From positions 1 to 64,000 of the forward strand of contig NZ_JAGEPF010000036.1 in NCBI RefSeq assembly GCF_017573465.1: DNA of 64,000 nucleotides, read 5' to 3'. The notes under the pieces are model-generated. The model searched no databases and was not told the DNA's origin. It saw nothing but the letters and a program-made list of their open reading frames with translations. The stretch comes from Actinomadura violacea (GTDB lineage Bacteria; Actinomycetota; Actinomycetes; Streptosporangiales; Streptosporangiaceae). Both the position numbers and the translations under genes were made by a program. This document shows positions 7,089 to 16,345 of the stretch, piece after piece; position 1 is the first letter of the stretch; each line of letters begins with the position of its first letter.

Positions 7089-8000
7089 GTGGCTCCAACC
7101 GAAACGGTGCTCACCGACCAGCTCGCCGTGGAGATCGCCCGGCTGGGGATGGTCGGGGAGTCCTCCGACGTCGGCACCCTGCACCGGGTGGCCGAGCTGG
7201 CGTCGCGCGCCGTCCCCGGCTGCGCGGGCGCCGCGTGCGTGCGCTGGGCGGTGCCCGCGCCTCCCCTCGGCGACCCGGTCGCGGTCGCCGCGCTCGGCGG
7301 CTCGCCCGATCCGGCGGCGCGGCCGCCGGACGTCCCGCGCGTCCCGCGGCAGCAGGACGCCTCCGGGCACGGCGCGGCCGGGCGGGGCGGGCCCGACCTC
7401 CCGGACGCGGCCGGGGACGTGGCGCCGGACGAGCTGCCCTCGCCGGACGCGGAGCGGCCCGAGCCTCTGGCCGCCGCGGCCAGCCATCCCGACCTCGCCG
7501 AGGTCACCGACCGGCAGCTGTCCCGGGGACGCGGCCCGATCTTCGACGTCGTGCTGGACCGCCGCACGCTGAGCTGCGACGACATCCTCGTCGAGACGCG
7601 CTGGCCGGAGGCGGTGTCGGACATGCTGCGCCGCGGGGTGCGGTGCTTCACCACGTCCCCGCACCTGAACCCGCCGGTGCTGGTGACGCTGTCGCTGTAC
7701 GGGGTGACGCCGAAGGCGCTCGGGCACGACCGGCTCGCGCTCGTCTCGCTGCTGCTGGCGCAGGGCTCGGCGACGATGTCGAACGCGCAGCAGTACGACG
7801 ACGTGCACCGGACCGCCGCGCAGCTGCAGGAGGCGGTGGAGGCGCGCGCGGTCGTCGACCAGGCCAAGGGCATCCTGATGCACGCACTCAGTTGCAGTGC
7901 GGACGAGGCTTTCGCCGAGATGCGCCGCATTTCGCAGACCAGGCATGTGAAACTGACCGCACTGGCCCAGCGGATCGTCGGTGACCAGGGGCTCCGCTAG
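7089..8000 (+). CDS. GAF-ANTAR domain RNA-binding antiterminator-like regulator
   Basis: The 303-residue protein has a GAF-like domain at about 10-215 with a Pro/Ala/Asp-rich insertion at about 75-140. An ANTAR domain follows at about 235-295 (AQLQEAVEARAVVDQAKGIL, SADEAFAEMRRISQ). ANTAR domains bind paired hairpins in mRNA and prevent termination; which transcripts is unknown. GTG 7089 is preferred because it lies 7 bases after a -10 box TAACGT (7076-7081), the leaderless arrangement seen repeatedly in this window. An upstream GTG at 7065 lacks a ribosome site. It sits between a CBS sensor and a GAF-PP2C phosphatase, consistent with a signalling cluster. Confidence 0.85.
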   Translation: MAPTETVLTDQLAVEIARLGMVGESSDVGTLHRVAELASRAVPGCAGAACVRWAVPAPPLGDPVAVAALGGSPDPAARPPDVPRVPRQQDASGHGAAGRGGPDLPDAAGDVAPDELPSPDAERPEPLAAAASHPDLAEVTDRQLSRGRGPIFDVVLDRRTLSCDDILVETRWPEAVSDMLRRGVRCFTTSPHLNPPVLVTLSLYGVTPKALGHDRLALVSLLLAQGSATMSNAQQYDDVHRTAAQLQEAVEARAVVDQAKGILMHALSCSADEAFAEMRRISQTRHVKLTALAQRIVGDQGLR

Positions 8001-8130
8001 GTCCCGCGCTAGGAGCACGGAGGTGACCGGCATAGGCTGCGAGATGCAGTCGCCGAGACTGCGGTCCGGATGAGCGGAGCCGCGAAGCCGATCCTGTCCG
8101 GCCTCGCCTCGGGGCACAGAGGGAGACCCT

Positions 8131-10203
8131 TTGCACGATCAGCCCGATCAGCTCGAACCCGAGTCCCTGGTACGGGAGATCTCGGATCTCGAGGGGCGCA
8201 TCGGTGAGCTGCGCCAGGCCTCGGGCATGCCCGAGGCCGACCTGCGCGCCACCCTGGACGCGGCGCTGGTGGAGCTGGATCTCGCCGTGACGGCGCTGCG
8301 CACCATGGGCGCCGACCAGGGCACCGAGCAGGGCGGGTCGAACGCGGCGGAGAACGAGCGGCGGGTGCTGCGGACGGTCTTCCAGGACGCGCCCGTGCCG
8401 CTGTTCCTGCTCGACCGCAACACCAGCGTCCGGCGGGTGAACCGCCAGGCGGCGGAGCTGCTCGGCACCTCGTCGGGCTACGTGTCGGGCAAGCAGTTCA
8501 CCGCGTTCTGCGACCTTGCGACGCGTGCGGCGGTCCGCTCGCAGCTGGCGGCGGTGGTGCGGACGGGCCGGCGGCGGCGGGTGCCGGTGCGGTTCCTCGG
8601 CCGGGAGCGTCCAGTGGACGCGGTCGTGACGCTGGCCCGGGTGTGGATCCGCGGGGAGCCGGACCCGATGGTGGTCGTCGCGGCGGGCGCCGCGCGCCCC
8701 CCGGCGGACGCGCAGGGCACCGGCGACGAGAGCAAGGGCGCGGGCGCGGCGGGACGCGCCGCACCGGCGAAGCGCGACGGCACGGGGAAGCGCGCGACCG
8801 CCCGGCCGGACGGCGGCGCGCCGCGCGTGCCGGAGCCGGCCGCGCCGCCGCAGGGGCGCGCGCCGCAGCCGCAGGCCCGGATCGACGACGAGGCCGTGGC
8901 CACGATCGTGCACCGGATGGACGTGCTGGCCACCGCGAGCGAGCTGCTGCTGGACGAGCCCGTCTTCAACGAGACCGTCGCGGTCCGGCGGTGCGCGCGG
9001 CTGCTGGCCGCCGAGCTGGCCGACTGGGCGTTCATCGATCTGACCGGCCCGAACGGCGGCGCGTCCGGGCCGGGCGGCGCGGCGGCGGGCACGGCGCCCG
9101 CCCTGCACCGCCAGGTGGTGATGGGCCCGGACGACGAGCACTCCGTCGAGGCGGCGCGGACGCTCCAGGAGTTGCACCCGGCCGCCGGAACGCTCCCGCA
9201 CGACGTGTTCGTGACGCGGCAGAGCGCGCTGCGGCCGCACGTGGAGAGCCTCGACGAGCTGGGCAACGCCGGCGACGGCGTCCCGGTCTGCGCGAAGATC
9301 GGCGCGACGTCGCTGCTCAGCGTGCCGGTGGAGGACGGCGACCGGTGCCTCGGCACGATCACGCTCGCGTCCGGCGGCGAGTACGGGCCGTTCGACCTGA
9401 TGGACCTCGGGGTCGTCCAGCGGCTCGGCCGCTACCTGGCGCTGGTGATCCGGGCGGCGCGGCTGTACCGGCGGCGCGCCGAGGTCGCCGACTCGCTGCA
9501 GGCGAGCCTGCTGCCGCGGGCGCTGCCCGCGATCCCGGGGGCGAGCGTCGCGGCGCGGTACCTGACGGCGACGCACGGCGCGGACGTCGGCGGCGACTTC
9601 TACGACGTGTTCCGCGTCGGGGACGGCTGGGGCCTGGTCCTCGGCGACGTGTGCGGCAAGGGCGAGGACGCGGCGGCGGTGACGGCGACGGCGCGGCACT
9701 GCATGCGGCTCGCGGCGCGGTGGAAGTCGCGGCCGGGCGAGATCCTCGGCGTCGCGAACGAGGCGCTGCTGGACGAGGACCGGTTCGTCACCGCGATCAT
9801 GGCGGGGCTGGAGATCACCCCGGAGCGGGTCACGGTGTCGCTCGGCACCGCGGGCCATCCGCCGGCGATCGTGGTCCGCGCGGACGGGGTGATCCGGTCG
9901 GCGTCGCGGGGCGGCGTGCCGCTCGGCCTGTTCGAGGACTTCGAGGCCGGGTCGGACACCATCGACCTCGGCGTCGGCGACACGCTGATCCTGCACTCCG
10001 ACGGGGTGCTGGAGGCGTGCGACCACGCGCGGCTGGAGTTCGGGCAGGAGCGGCTGCTGGAGGCGCTGGCCGGGCAGGCCGGCGGCACCCCGGAGGAGAT
10101 GCTCGGCGCGGTGGAGCAGGCGCTGCTGGAGTTCTGCGACGGCGACCTGCGCGACGACGTGTCGATGGTCGCGCTGCGGGTGGACGCCCCGACGCTCGAC
10201 TGA
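8131..10203 (+). CDS. PAS-GAF-PP2C (SpoIIE-type) protein phosphatase
   Basis: The 690-residue protein has an N-terminal helix at about 10-60, a PAS domain at about 75-190, and an Ala/Pro/Arg-rich linker at about 190-255. A GAF domain follows at about 265-445, then a SpoIIE/PP2C catalytic domain at about 465-685 (GGDFYDVF, GDVCGKG, GTAGHPPA, LHSDGVLEA, DDVSMVALR). All acidic metal ligands expected for the PP2C fold are visible. It differs from the phosphatase at 1335-3848 by lacking the ATPase domain. Translation starts at TTG 8131 with GGGAG 6 bases upstream. By family knowledge it dephosphorylates an anti-sigma antagonist; the two sensory domains suggest control by a small molecule, light or redox signal. 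Targets are not encoded nearby. Confidence 0.9.
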   Translation: MHDQPDQLEPESLVREISDLEGRIGELRQASGMPEADLRATLDAALVELDLAVTALRTMGADQGTEQGGSNAAENERRVLRTVFQDAPVPLFLLDRNTSVRRVNRQAAELLGTSSGYVSGKQFTAFCDLATRAAVRSQLAAVVRTGRRRRVPVRFLGRERPVDAVVTLARVWIRGEPDPMVVVAAGAARPPADAQGTGDESKGAGAAGRAAPAKRDGTGKRATARPDGGAPRVPEPAAPPQGRAPQPQARIDDEAVATIVHRMDVLATASELLLDEPVFNETVAVRRCARLLAAELADWAFIDLTGPNGGASGPGGAAAGTAPALHRQVVMGPDDEHSVEAARTLQELHPAAGTLPHDVFVTRQSALRPHVESLDELGNAGDGVPVCAKIGATSLLSVPVEDGDRCLGTITLASGGEYGPFDLMDLGVVQRLGRYLALVIRAARLYRRRAEVADSLQASLLPRALPAIPGASVAARYLTATHGADVGGDFYDVFRVGDGWGLVLGDVCGKGEDAAAVTATARHCMRLAARWKSRPGEILGVANEALLDEDRFVTAIMAGLEITPERVTVSLGTAGHPPAIVVRADGVIRSASRGGVPLGLFEDFEAGSDTIDLGVGDTLILHSDGVLEACDHARLEFGQERLLEALAGQAGGTPEEMLGAVEQALLEFCDGDLRDDVSMVALRVDAPTLD

Positions 10204-10279
10204 GCCCCGGGGAGAACCCGGCCGACGGTCGCACCCGATCTCCGGCACTGATGGGCGTTTTGCCGGGTAAAGGGGGGTC

Positions 10280-10783
10280 ATGACCGACCCCTCGTCCAAG
10301 CCGCGCAACGAGACCGAGCACGAGCGGCTCGACCGGCAGCTGATGGAGCTGCTCCAGGGCTTCCGGGTGGCCACGACGGGCGTGCAGGTGCTGTTCGCGT
10401 TCCTGCTGACCGTCCCGTTCTCCAAGGGATTCGTGCAGGTCGACGACACCGGGAAGGCGCTGTTCTACGTGGCGCTGTTCGGGGCCGCGCTCGCCTCGGT
10501 GTGCTTCATCGCGCCCGTGTTCCAGCACCGGATCCTGTTCCAGCTCAACAAGAAGCCTCTGCTGATCCGGCGCGCGAACCGGTTCGGGATCCTCGGCGCG
10601 TTCGCGCTGGCGCTCTCGGTCACCGCGGCCACCACGCTGGTCGTGCAGACGCTCGCGATGGGCACGGCCGCGGTCGGGACGGCGCTGGCCGTGCTCGCGG
10701 TGTGCGGGTGGGCGTGGTTCGTCCAGCCGTACCTGACCCGGCTGTCGGCGGGCGGCCGCGCGAAGCAGGAGGAGGACTCCTGA
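10280..10783 (+). CDS. DUF6328 family membrane protein
   Basis: The 167-residue protein has an acidic/basic N-terminus (NETEHERLDRQLMELLQGFR, a family hallmark) and four predicted membrane helices at about 35-55, 63-85, 105-125 and 128-150. The C-terminus is short and charged. The start ATG follows AAAGGGGGG. The function of DUF6328 is unknown. It begins 76 bases after the PP2C phosphatase, so co-transcription is possible, and it is convergent with proS. Nothing in the sequence suggests an enzyme. Confidence 0.82.
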   Translation: MTDPSSKPRNETEHERLDRQLMELLQGFRVATTGVQVLFAFLLTVPFSKGFVQVDDTGKALFYVALFGAALASVCFIAPVFQHRILFQLNKKPLLIRRANRFGILGAFALALSVTAATTLVVQTLAMGTAAVGTALAVLAVCGWAWFVQPYLTRLSAGGRAKQEEDS

Positions 10784-10804
10784 CCGCGCGGCCCCCGCCG
10801 CCCG

Positions 10805-12253
10805 TCAGTACGCCTTGCCGAAGATCACGCGCTTGCCGTAGGCGGACGGCTGCCCGCACTTGACGCACACGCCGGTCTCCTCGGGCGCCTCGGCCGGGAT
10901 GACCCGCGGCGTCGCGGCGGTCTCGGCCTTGATCTCGTCCTCGCAGGCGGTGCTGCCGCAGTGGAACGCGCGGGCCCAGCCCGTGCCGACCTGCGCGGTG
11001 AACGCGTCCCAGGCGTCCACGGCGACGGTGTGCTCCTCGCGGAACGCCTCGGCCCGGGCCAGCAGGAACGACTGGAACTCGGCGAGGATCCCGGGCAGCA
11101 CCTCGGGCACCTTGTCGAGGGGGATCTGCTCCTTGCCCTGCCCCTCGACGGTCGGGAGCCGCCGCACGACGGTCGCGACGCCGCCCTCGATGTCGCGCTT
11201 GCCGAGCTCGATGCGGACCGGGACGCCGCGCATCTCCCACTCGTTGAACTTGAACCCGGGCGACAGCTGCGGCCGGTTGTCGTCGACGTGCACGCGGATG
11301 CCCATCGACTTGATCGCGGCGCCGAGCCGGCGGGCCTCCGCGGCGGCCTGCTCGCCCTGCTCCTTGCGCCCGATCGGGACGATCACCACCTGGTAGGGGG
11401 CGAGGCGCGGCGGCAGCACGAGGCCCTTGTCGTCCCCGTGCGTCATGATCATGCCGCCGATCATCCGAGTGCTCATGCCCCAGGACGTCGTGTGCGCCAG
11501 GGTCAGCTTGCCCGCCTCGTCCTGGTACTGGATCTCGAACGCCTTGGCGAAGTTCGTGCCGAGGTAGTGCGAGGTGCCGGCCTGCAGGGCCCGGCCGTCC
11601 CGCATCATGCCCTCGATCGTGTAGGTGCGGACGGCGCCGGCGAACCGCTCGCCGGGCGTCTTCTCCCCCGCGATCACCGGGATCGCCGCGAGCTCGCGCG
11701 CCACGGCGGCGTAGGTGTCCAGCGCCCACATCGTCTCGCGCATCGCGTCGTCCTCGTCGATGTGCGCGGTGTGGCCCTCCTGCCAGAGGAACTCGGTGGT
11801 GCGCAGGAACATCCGCGGCCGCATCTCCCAGCGGACCACGTTCGCCCACTGGTTCAGCAGCAGCGGCAGGTCGCGGTGCGAGTCGATCCACTTGGCCATG
11901 TACTCGCCGATGACGGTCTCGGAGGTCGGCCGCATGACCAGCGGCTCCTCCAGGTCCTTGCCGCCGGCGTGCGTCACGACGGCGAGCTCCGGGGAGAAGC
12001 CCTCGACGTGCTCGGCCTCGCGCTTGAAGTAGGACTCCGGGATCAGCATCGGGAAGCACGCGTTGTCGTGCCCCGCGTCCTTGATGCGCCGGTCCAGGTC
12101 CGCCTGGAGCAGCTCCCACACCCGGTAACCGTACGGGCGGATGACCATCGTGCCGCGAACCGGACCGCGGTCGACGAGCTGGGCCTGCACGACCAGCTCG
12201 TTGTACCAGGCGGAGAAATCCTCGCTCTGCGGCGTCACACCTTCTCGACTCAC
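10805..12253 (-). CDS. proS: Prolyl-tRNA synthetase, archaeal/eukaryotic type (no editing insert)
   Basis: This is a class II synthetase of about 482 residues that charges tRNA-Pro with proline. Visible marks are RGTMVIRPYGYRVWE (motif 1 region), LVMRPTSET (motif 2) and WGMSTRMIGGMIMTHGDD (motif 3 region). An anticodon-binding domain follows, then a C-terminal zinc-type domain with CGSTACED and CVKCG that ends in a terminal Tyr. It lacks the large YbaK-like editing insert. GTG 12253 is preferred, 8 bases after the -10 box TACCCT; TTG 12262 and an internal GTG are alternatives. It is divergent from a second, bacterial-type ProRS 58 bases away. Together they give the cell two distinct enzymes for one amino acid. 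Confidence 0.93.
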   Translation of the reverse strand: MSREGVTPQSEDFSAWYNELVVQAQLVDRGPVRGTMVIRPYGYRVWELLQADLDRRIKDAGHDNACFPMLIPESYFKREAEHVEGFSPELAVVTHAGGKDLEEPLVMRPTSETVIGEYMAKWIDSHRDLPLLLNQWANVVRWEMRPRMFLRTTEFLWQEGHTAHIDEDDAMRETMWALDTYAAVARELAAIPVIAGEKTPGERFAGAVRTYTIEGMMRDGRALQAGTSHYLGTNFAKAFEIQYQDEAGKLTLAHTTSWGMSTRMIGGMIMTHGDDKGLVLPPRLAPYQVVIVPIGRKEQGEQAAAEARRLGAAIKSMGIRVHVDDNRPQLSPGFKFNEWEMRGVPVRIELGKRDIEGGVATVVRRLPTVEGQGKEQIPLDKVPEVLPGILAEFQSFLLARAEAFREEHTVAVDAWDAFTAQVGTGWARAFHCGSTACEDEIKAETAATPRVIPAEAPEETGVCVKCGQPSAYGKRVIFGKAY

Positions 12254-12299
12254 AGCGAACAAGGGTACTGACCGGCGGCGGGGCCCAGGACCGCTTCGC

Positions 12300-12311
12300 T
12301 AGTCTCGCGAG
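12300..12311 (+). promoter_or_regulatory. -10 box TAGTCT with 6-base gap to ATG 12312 (leaderless)
   Basis: TAGTCT at 12300-12305 followed by exactly 6 bases and ATG predicts a leaderless mRNA for the bacterial-type ProRS. There is no ribosome site. The opposing promoter of the other ProRS overlaps this short divergent region. Confidence 0.55.
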
Positions 12312-14096
12312 ATGCGCTGGTCCCAGATGTTCGTGCCCACGCTCCGCGACGACCCCGCCGAGGCGGACGCGCCGAGCCACCGGCTGCTGCTGCGCGCGGG
12401 CTACGTCCGGCAGCTGACGGCCGGGCACTACAGCCTGCTGCCGCTCGCCGTCCGCGTCCGCGCGAAGATCATCGAGATCGTGCGGCAGGAGATGGACGCG
12501 ATCGGCGCGCAGGAGATGCTGCTGCCCGCGCTGCACCCGGCGGAGCCGTGGCGCCGGTCGGGCCGCTGGGAGCTGATGGGGCAGGAGATGTTCCGCCTCC
12601 AGGACCGGCGCGGCGCCGACCTCGCGCTCGGCATGACCCACGAGGAGATCTTCGCGACCGTCGCGCGGGAGCTGAACTCCTACAAGCAGCTGCCGCAGCA
12701 GTGGTACCAGTTCCAGACGAAGTTCCGGGACGAGCCGCGCCCCAAGGGCGGCCTCATGCGCACGCGCGAGTTCACCATGAAGGACGCCTACAGCTTCGAC
12801 ATCGACCGCGCCGGGCTGGACGTCTCGTTCGACGCCTACCACGGCGCCTACACGCGGATCTTCGCGCGGCTCGGGATCCCGGCGCTGCCGTGCGACGCGT
12901 CCAGCGGGACGATGGGCGGCGCCGGCTCGACCGAGTTCATGTGCCCCGCCGACGTCGGCGAGGACCTGGTCGCGCACTCCCCCGCCTGCGGGTACGCGGC
13001 GAACATCGAGCGCGCCACGTCCGCCCTGCCGGAGGCGTCCGACGGCCCGGGCCTGCCCGCGCCCGAGCGGTTCGACACGCCCGGCGTCCGCACCATCGAC
13101 GATCTGACGCGTTTTCTGGGGGGCGACCCCCAGGCCCCCGACAGCGGCCGGTCGAACGATCCTCGCGCCGCCGGCGCGTCGCTGCGGTCGTCCGACCGGC
13201 TCGGCGCGCCCGGCGACCGGCAGATCAAGACGCTCGTCTACGTCCTGGACGGCGCCCTCACGCTCGTGCTGCTGCGCGGCGACCACGCCCTCAACGAGCA
13301 GAAGCTCGTGGACGCGACCGGCGCCGCCGAGATCCGCGCCGCCGACCCGGCGGAGATCCGGGACGCCCTCGGCGCGCTGCCCGGCAGCCTCGGCGCGGTC
13401 GGCACGGCGCTCCCGGTGATCGCGGACGAGGCGCTGCGCCGCCGCCGCGACATGTTCACCGGCGCGAACATCGACGACATGCACCTGCGCGGCGTCGACG
13501 TCGCCCGCGACATCACCGTCGGGACGTGGGCGGACCTGCGCGAGGTCGCCGCCGGCGAGCCGTGCCCGCGCTGCGGCGAGCCGCTGGAGATCGTCCGGGC
13601 GATCGAGGTCGGGCACATCTTCAAGCTCGGCGACCGGTACGCCCGCGCGCTCGGCGCCGAGGTCCTCGACCCCGGCGGCAAGCGGGTGCCGGTCGTGATG
13701 GGCAGCTACGGCATCGGCGTCGAGCGGGCGATGGCCGCGATCGTGGAGACCCACCATGACGAGCGCGGGATCGTCTGGCCGGTCGCCGTGGCGCCGTTCC
13801 AGGTCGCGGTCGTGATCGCGCAGTCCGACGACGCGGACGTGGCGGGCGCCGCCGAGGGGATCTACGGCGCCCTCCGGGACGCCGGCGTCGACGTCGTGAT
13901 CGACGACCGGGCCGAGCGGGCGGGGGTGAAGTTCCGCGACGTGGAGCTGACCGGGATCCCGTACCGGATCACGGTGGGCCGCCGCGGGCTCGCCGAGGGC
14001 GTGGCGGAGGTGACCGCCCGGGCCACCGGCGACACCGAGAAGGTCCCGCTGGACGCGGCCGCAGCGCACGTCCGGGCGCTCCTGGCGTCCGCCTGA
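12312..14096 (+). CDS. proS: Prolyl-tRNA synthetase, bacterial type with editing domain
   Basis: The 594-residue class II synthetase has motif 1 near residues 25-60, GMTHEEI near 110 and FRDEPRPKGGLMRTREF near 140. A YbaK-like editing insertion runs about 230-410 (QIKTLVYVLDGALTLVLLRG, NIDDMHLRGVDVARD) and in related enzymes removes Ala from tRNA-Pro. VMGSYGIGVERAM (motif 3) and the anticodon-binding domain follow to the end. The linker before the editing domain holds an extra hydrophilic segment at about 265-295 that looks like a lineage insertion. The start is leaderless. It is paralogous in function but not in subfamily to the enzyme at 10805-12253. Confidence 0.93.
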   Translation: MRWSQMFVPTLRDDPAEADAPSHRLLLRAGYVRQLTAGHYSLLPLAVRVRAKIIEIVRQEMDAIGAQEMLLPALHPAEPWRRSGRWELMGQEMFRLQDRRGADLALGMTHEEIFATVARELNSYKQLPQQWYQFQTKFRDEPRPKGGLMRTREFTMKDAYSFDIDRAGLDVSFDAYHGAYTRIFARLGIPALPCDASSGTMGGAGSTEFMCPADVGEDLVAHSPACGYAANIERATSALPEASDGPGLPAPERFDTPGVRTIDDLTRFLGGDPQAPDSGRSNDPRAAGASLRSSDRLGAPGDRQIKTLVYVLDGALTLVLLRGDHALNEQKLVDATGAAEIRAADPAEIRDALGALPGSLGAVGTALPVIADEALRRRRDMFTGANIDDMHLRGVDVARDITVGTWADLREVAAGEPCPRCGEPLEIVRAIEVGHIFKLGDRYARALGAEVLDPGGKRVPVVMGSYGIGVERAMAAIVETHHDERGIVWPVAVAPFQVAVVIAQSDDADVAGAAEGIYGALRDAGVDVVIDDRAERAGVKFRDVELTGIPYRITVGRRGLAEGVAEVTARATGDTEKVPLDAAAAHVRALLASA

Positions 14097-14133
14097 GGCC
14101 GCCGTTCTCCGGCATGGCCGGACGCCCGCTCCG

Positions 14134-14145
14134 TATGCTCGGCGA
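14134..14145 (+). promoter_or_regulatory. -10 box TATGCT with 6-base gap to ATG 14146 (leaderless)
   Basis: TATGCT at 14134-14139 lies 6 bases before the VOC gene start, and no ribosome site is present. It is the same arrangement as upstream of proS (12312) and argS (46813). Confidence 0.55.
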
Positions 14146-14586
14146 ATGACGATCAAGCGGATGGACCACGTCAGTCTCGTCATCGACGACCTCGAGGCCG
14201 CGAAGGCGTTCTTCATCGAGCTCGGCATGGAACTGGAGGGCGAGACTCCGGTCGAGGGCCCCTGGGTCGACCAGGTCAACGGGATCGACGGCGTCCGCGT
14301 CGAGATCGCCATGATGCGGACCCCGGACGGGCACGGCAAGATCGAGCTGACGAGGTTCCACGCGCCGGCCGCGTTCAGCGCCGAGCCGGCGGTCGCGCCG
14401 CCGAACACGCTGGGCCTCCGCAGCATCATGTTCGCCGTCGACGACATCGACGACGTCATCGCGCGGCTGCGCGGCCACGGCGCCGAGCTCGTGCACGAGG
14501 TGGCGCAGTACGAGGACATCTACCGGCTCTGCTACGTCCGCGGGCCAGAGGGCGTCATCATCGCCCTGGCCGAAGAACTCCGCTAG
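14146..14586 (+). CDS. VOC superfamily (glyoxalase/bleomycin-resistance fold) protein
   Basis: The 146-residue protein has the paired beta-alpha-beta-beta-beta units of the VOC fold. The N-terminal half starts MDHVSLVIDDLEAAKAFFIE and ends KIELTRF; the C-terminal half is GLRSIMFAVDDIDDVIARLR to GPEGVIIALAEEL. Candidate metal ligands are the His of DHVS (residue 8), Glu of KIELTRF and Glu near the end. VOC members are isomerases, dioxygenases or drug-binding proteins; the substrate here cannot be told. It is leaderless and lies before the ABC-F gene, with an 85-base gap, so it is probably a separate unit. Confidence 0.85.
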   Translation: MTIKRMDHVSLVIDDLEAAKAFFIELGMELEGETPVEGPWVDQVNGIDGVRVEIAMMRTPDGHGKIELTRFHAPAAFSAEPAVAPPNTLGLRSIMFAVDDIDDVIARLRGHGAELVHEVAQYEDIYRLCYVRGPEGVIIALAEELR

Positions 14587-14671
14587 GCCCGCCGGCACCG
14601 GAAAACGGTTTGACGGGGTAGCCGCGGCTTCCGGAGACTCGGCGGCGGATTCTCAAGGGCGAGGGGTCAGC

Positions 14672-16315
14672 GTGGGTCACGTGGAGGTCGGGCACGTCAG
14701 TCATGCGCTGCCCGATGGGCGGGTGCTGCTGGACGACGCGTCGTTCCGGGTCGGCGACGGCGTGACGGCCGCGCTGGTCGGGCCCAATGGGGCCGGTAAG
14801 ACGACGCTCCTGCGGCTGGTCTCCGGCGATCTGGCGCCGCAGGACGGGACGGTCGCGCACAGCGGCGGGCTCGGCGTGATGCGGCAGTTCATCGGCAACG
14901 TGCGGGACGAGTCGTCCGTGCACGACCTGCTGCTGTCGGTGGCGCCGCCGCGGGTGCGGGAGGCCGCCGCCGTAGTGGAGGCCGCCGAGCTGGCGATGAT
15001 GGAGCGCGACGACGAGCCGACCCAGCTGAGGTACGCGAACGCGCTGGCCGGGTGGGGCGACGCGGGCGGCTACGAGATCGAGGTGCTGTGGGACGCGTGC
15101 TGCGTCGCTGCCCTCGGCGTCCCCTATGACGCGTGCCGGTGGCGGGAGACGCGGACGCTGTCGGGCGGCGAGCAGAAGCGGCTCGCGCTCGAAGCGCTGC
15201 TGCGGGGGCCCGACGAGGTCCTGCTGCTGGACGAGCCGGACAACTACCTGGACGTGCCGGGCAAGCAGTGGCTGGAGGAGCGGCTGCGGGAGACGGCCAA
15301 GACGGTGCTGGTGGTCTCGCACGACCGGGAGCTGCTCGACCGCTGCGCCGACCGGATCGTGACCGTCGAGGGGGGCCGGGTGTGGATCCACGGCGGCCGG
15401 TTCTCGACGTACGCGGCGGCCCGCCGCGACCGCAACGAGCGGCTGGAGGAGCTGCGGCGGCGCTGGGACGAGGAGCACGCGAAGCTCAAGGAGCTGGTCA
15501 ACACCCTGAAGGTGAAGGCCACGGTCAACGACGGTTTCGCGTCGCGGTACCGGGCGGCGCAGACCCGGCTGCGCAAGTTCGAGGAGGCGGGGCCGCCGGA
15601 GACGCCGCCCCGCGACCAGAGCCTGAAGATGCGGCTGCGCGGCGGCCGGACCGGCAAGCGGGCGGTGATCTGCGAGGACCTGGAGCTGACCGGGCTGATG
15701 CGCTCGTTCGGCGAGGAGGTGTGGTTCGGGGAGCGGGTCGCGGTGCTCGGCTCGAACGGCTCGGGGAAGTCGCACTTCCTGCGGCTGCTCGCCGCGGTGG
15801 CGGAGGTGCTGCCGCGCGGCGCGGTGCCGGTGCGTCCCGTGGCGCACACCGGGGTCGCCCGGCTCGGCGCGCGGGTGGTGCCGGGGCTGTTCGCGCAGAC
15901 GCACGCGCGTCCCGACCTGGCCGGCCGCACGCCGTGCGAGATCGTCATGACCGAGCACGCGCGGCTGCGCAACGACGCGATGAACGCGCTGGCGCGGTAC
16001 GAGCTGCAGTTCTGCGCGGAGCAGCCGTTCGAGACGCTGTCGGGCGGGCAGCAGGCGCGGTTGCAGATCCTGCTGCTGGAGCTCGGCGGCGCGACGCTGC
16101 TGCTGCTGGACGAGCCGACCGACAACCTCGACCTGGCCAGCGCGGAGGCGCTGCAGGAGGGCCTGGAGTCGTACGAGGGGACGGTCCTCGCGGTGACGCA
16201 CGACCGCTGGTTCGCCCGTTCCTTCGACCGCTTCCTGGTGTTCGGCGCCGACGGCTCGGTGTACGAGTCCTCGGAGCCGGTCTGGGACGAGGCGAGGGTC
16301 GCCCGGCCGCGCTGA
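14672..16315 (+). CDS. ABC-F family ATPase (ribosome-associated)
   Basis: The 547-residue protein has two ABC ATPase domains and no membrane segment. Domain 1 has Walker A GPNGAGKTT near 46, signature LSGGEQKR near 165 and Walker B VLLLDEPDNYLD near 185. Domain 2 has Walker A GSNGSGKS near 360, LSGGQQAR near 455 and LLLLDEPTDNLD near 475. The linker at about 245-310 is charged and helical, as in ABC-F proteins, which act on the ribosomal E site in translation quality control or antibiotic protection. The GTG start follows GAGGGG. No biosynthetic cluster surrounds it, so a housekeeping or mild resistance role is equally possible. Confidence 0.92.
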   Translation: MGHVEVGHVSHALPDGRVLLDDASFRVGDGVTAALVGPNGAGKTTLLRLVSGDLAPQDGTVAHSGGLGVMRQFIGNVRDESSVHDLLLSVAPPRVREAAAVVEAAELAMMERDDEPTQLRYANALAGWGDAGGYEIEVLWDACCVAALGVPYDACRWRETRTLSGGEQKRLALEALLRGPDEVLLLDEPDNYLDVPGKQWLEERLRETAKTVLVVSHDRELLDRCADRIVTVEGGRVWIHGGRFSTYAAARRDRNERLEELRRRWDEEHAKLKELVNTLKVKATVNDGFASRYRAAQTRLRKFEEAGPPETPPRDQSLKMRLRGGRTGKRAVICEDLELTGLMRSFGEEVWFGERVAVLGSNGSGKSHFLRLLAAVAEVLPRGAVPVRPVAHTGVARLGARVVPGLFAQTHARPDLAGRTPCEIVMTEHARLRNDAMNALARYELQFCAEQPFETLSGGQQARLQILLLELGGATLLLLDEPTDNLDLASAEALQEGLESYEGTVLAVTHDRWFARSFDRFLVFGADGSVYESSEPVWDEARVARPR

Positions 16316-16345
16316 CCGGACGACCCCCGTCGCGAGGGCGGAAGG

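Noticed and set aside
10620..14519. 1299-residue minus-strand frame over both ProRS genes
   Set aside because: No homology; Arg/Gly-rich translation antisense to or out of frame with two well-supported synthetase genes.
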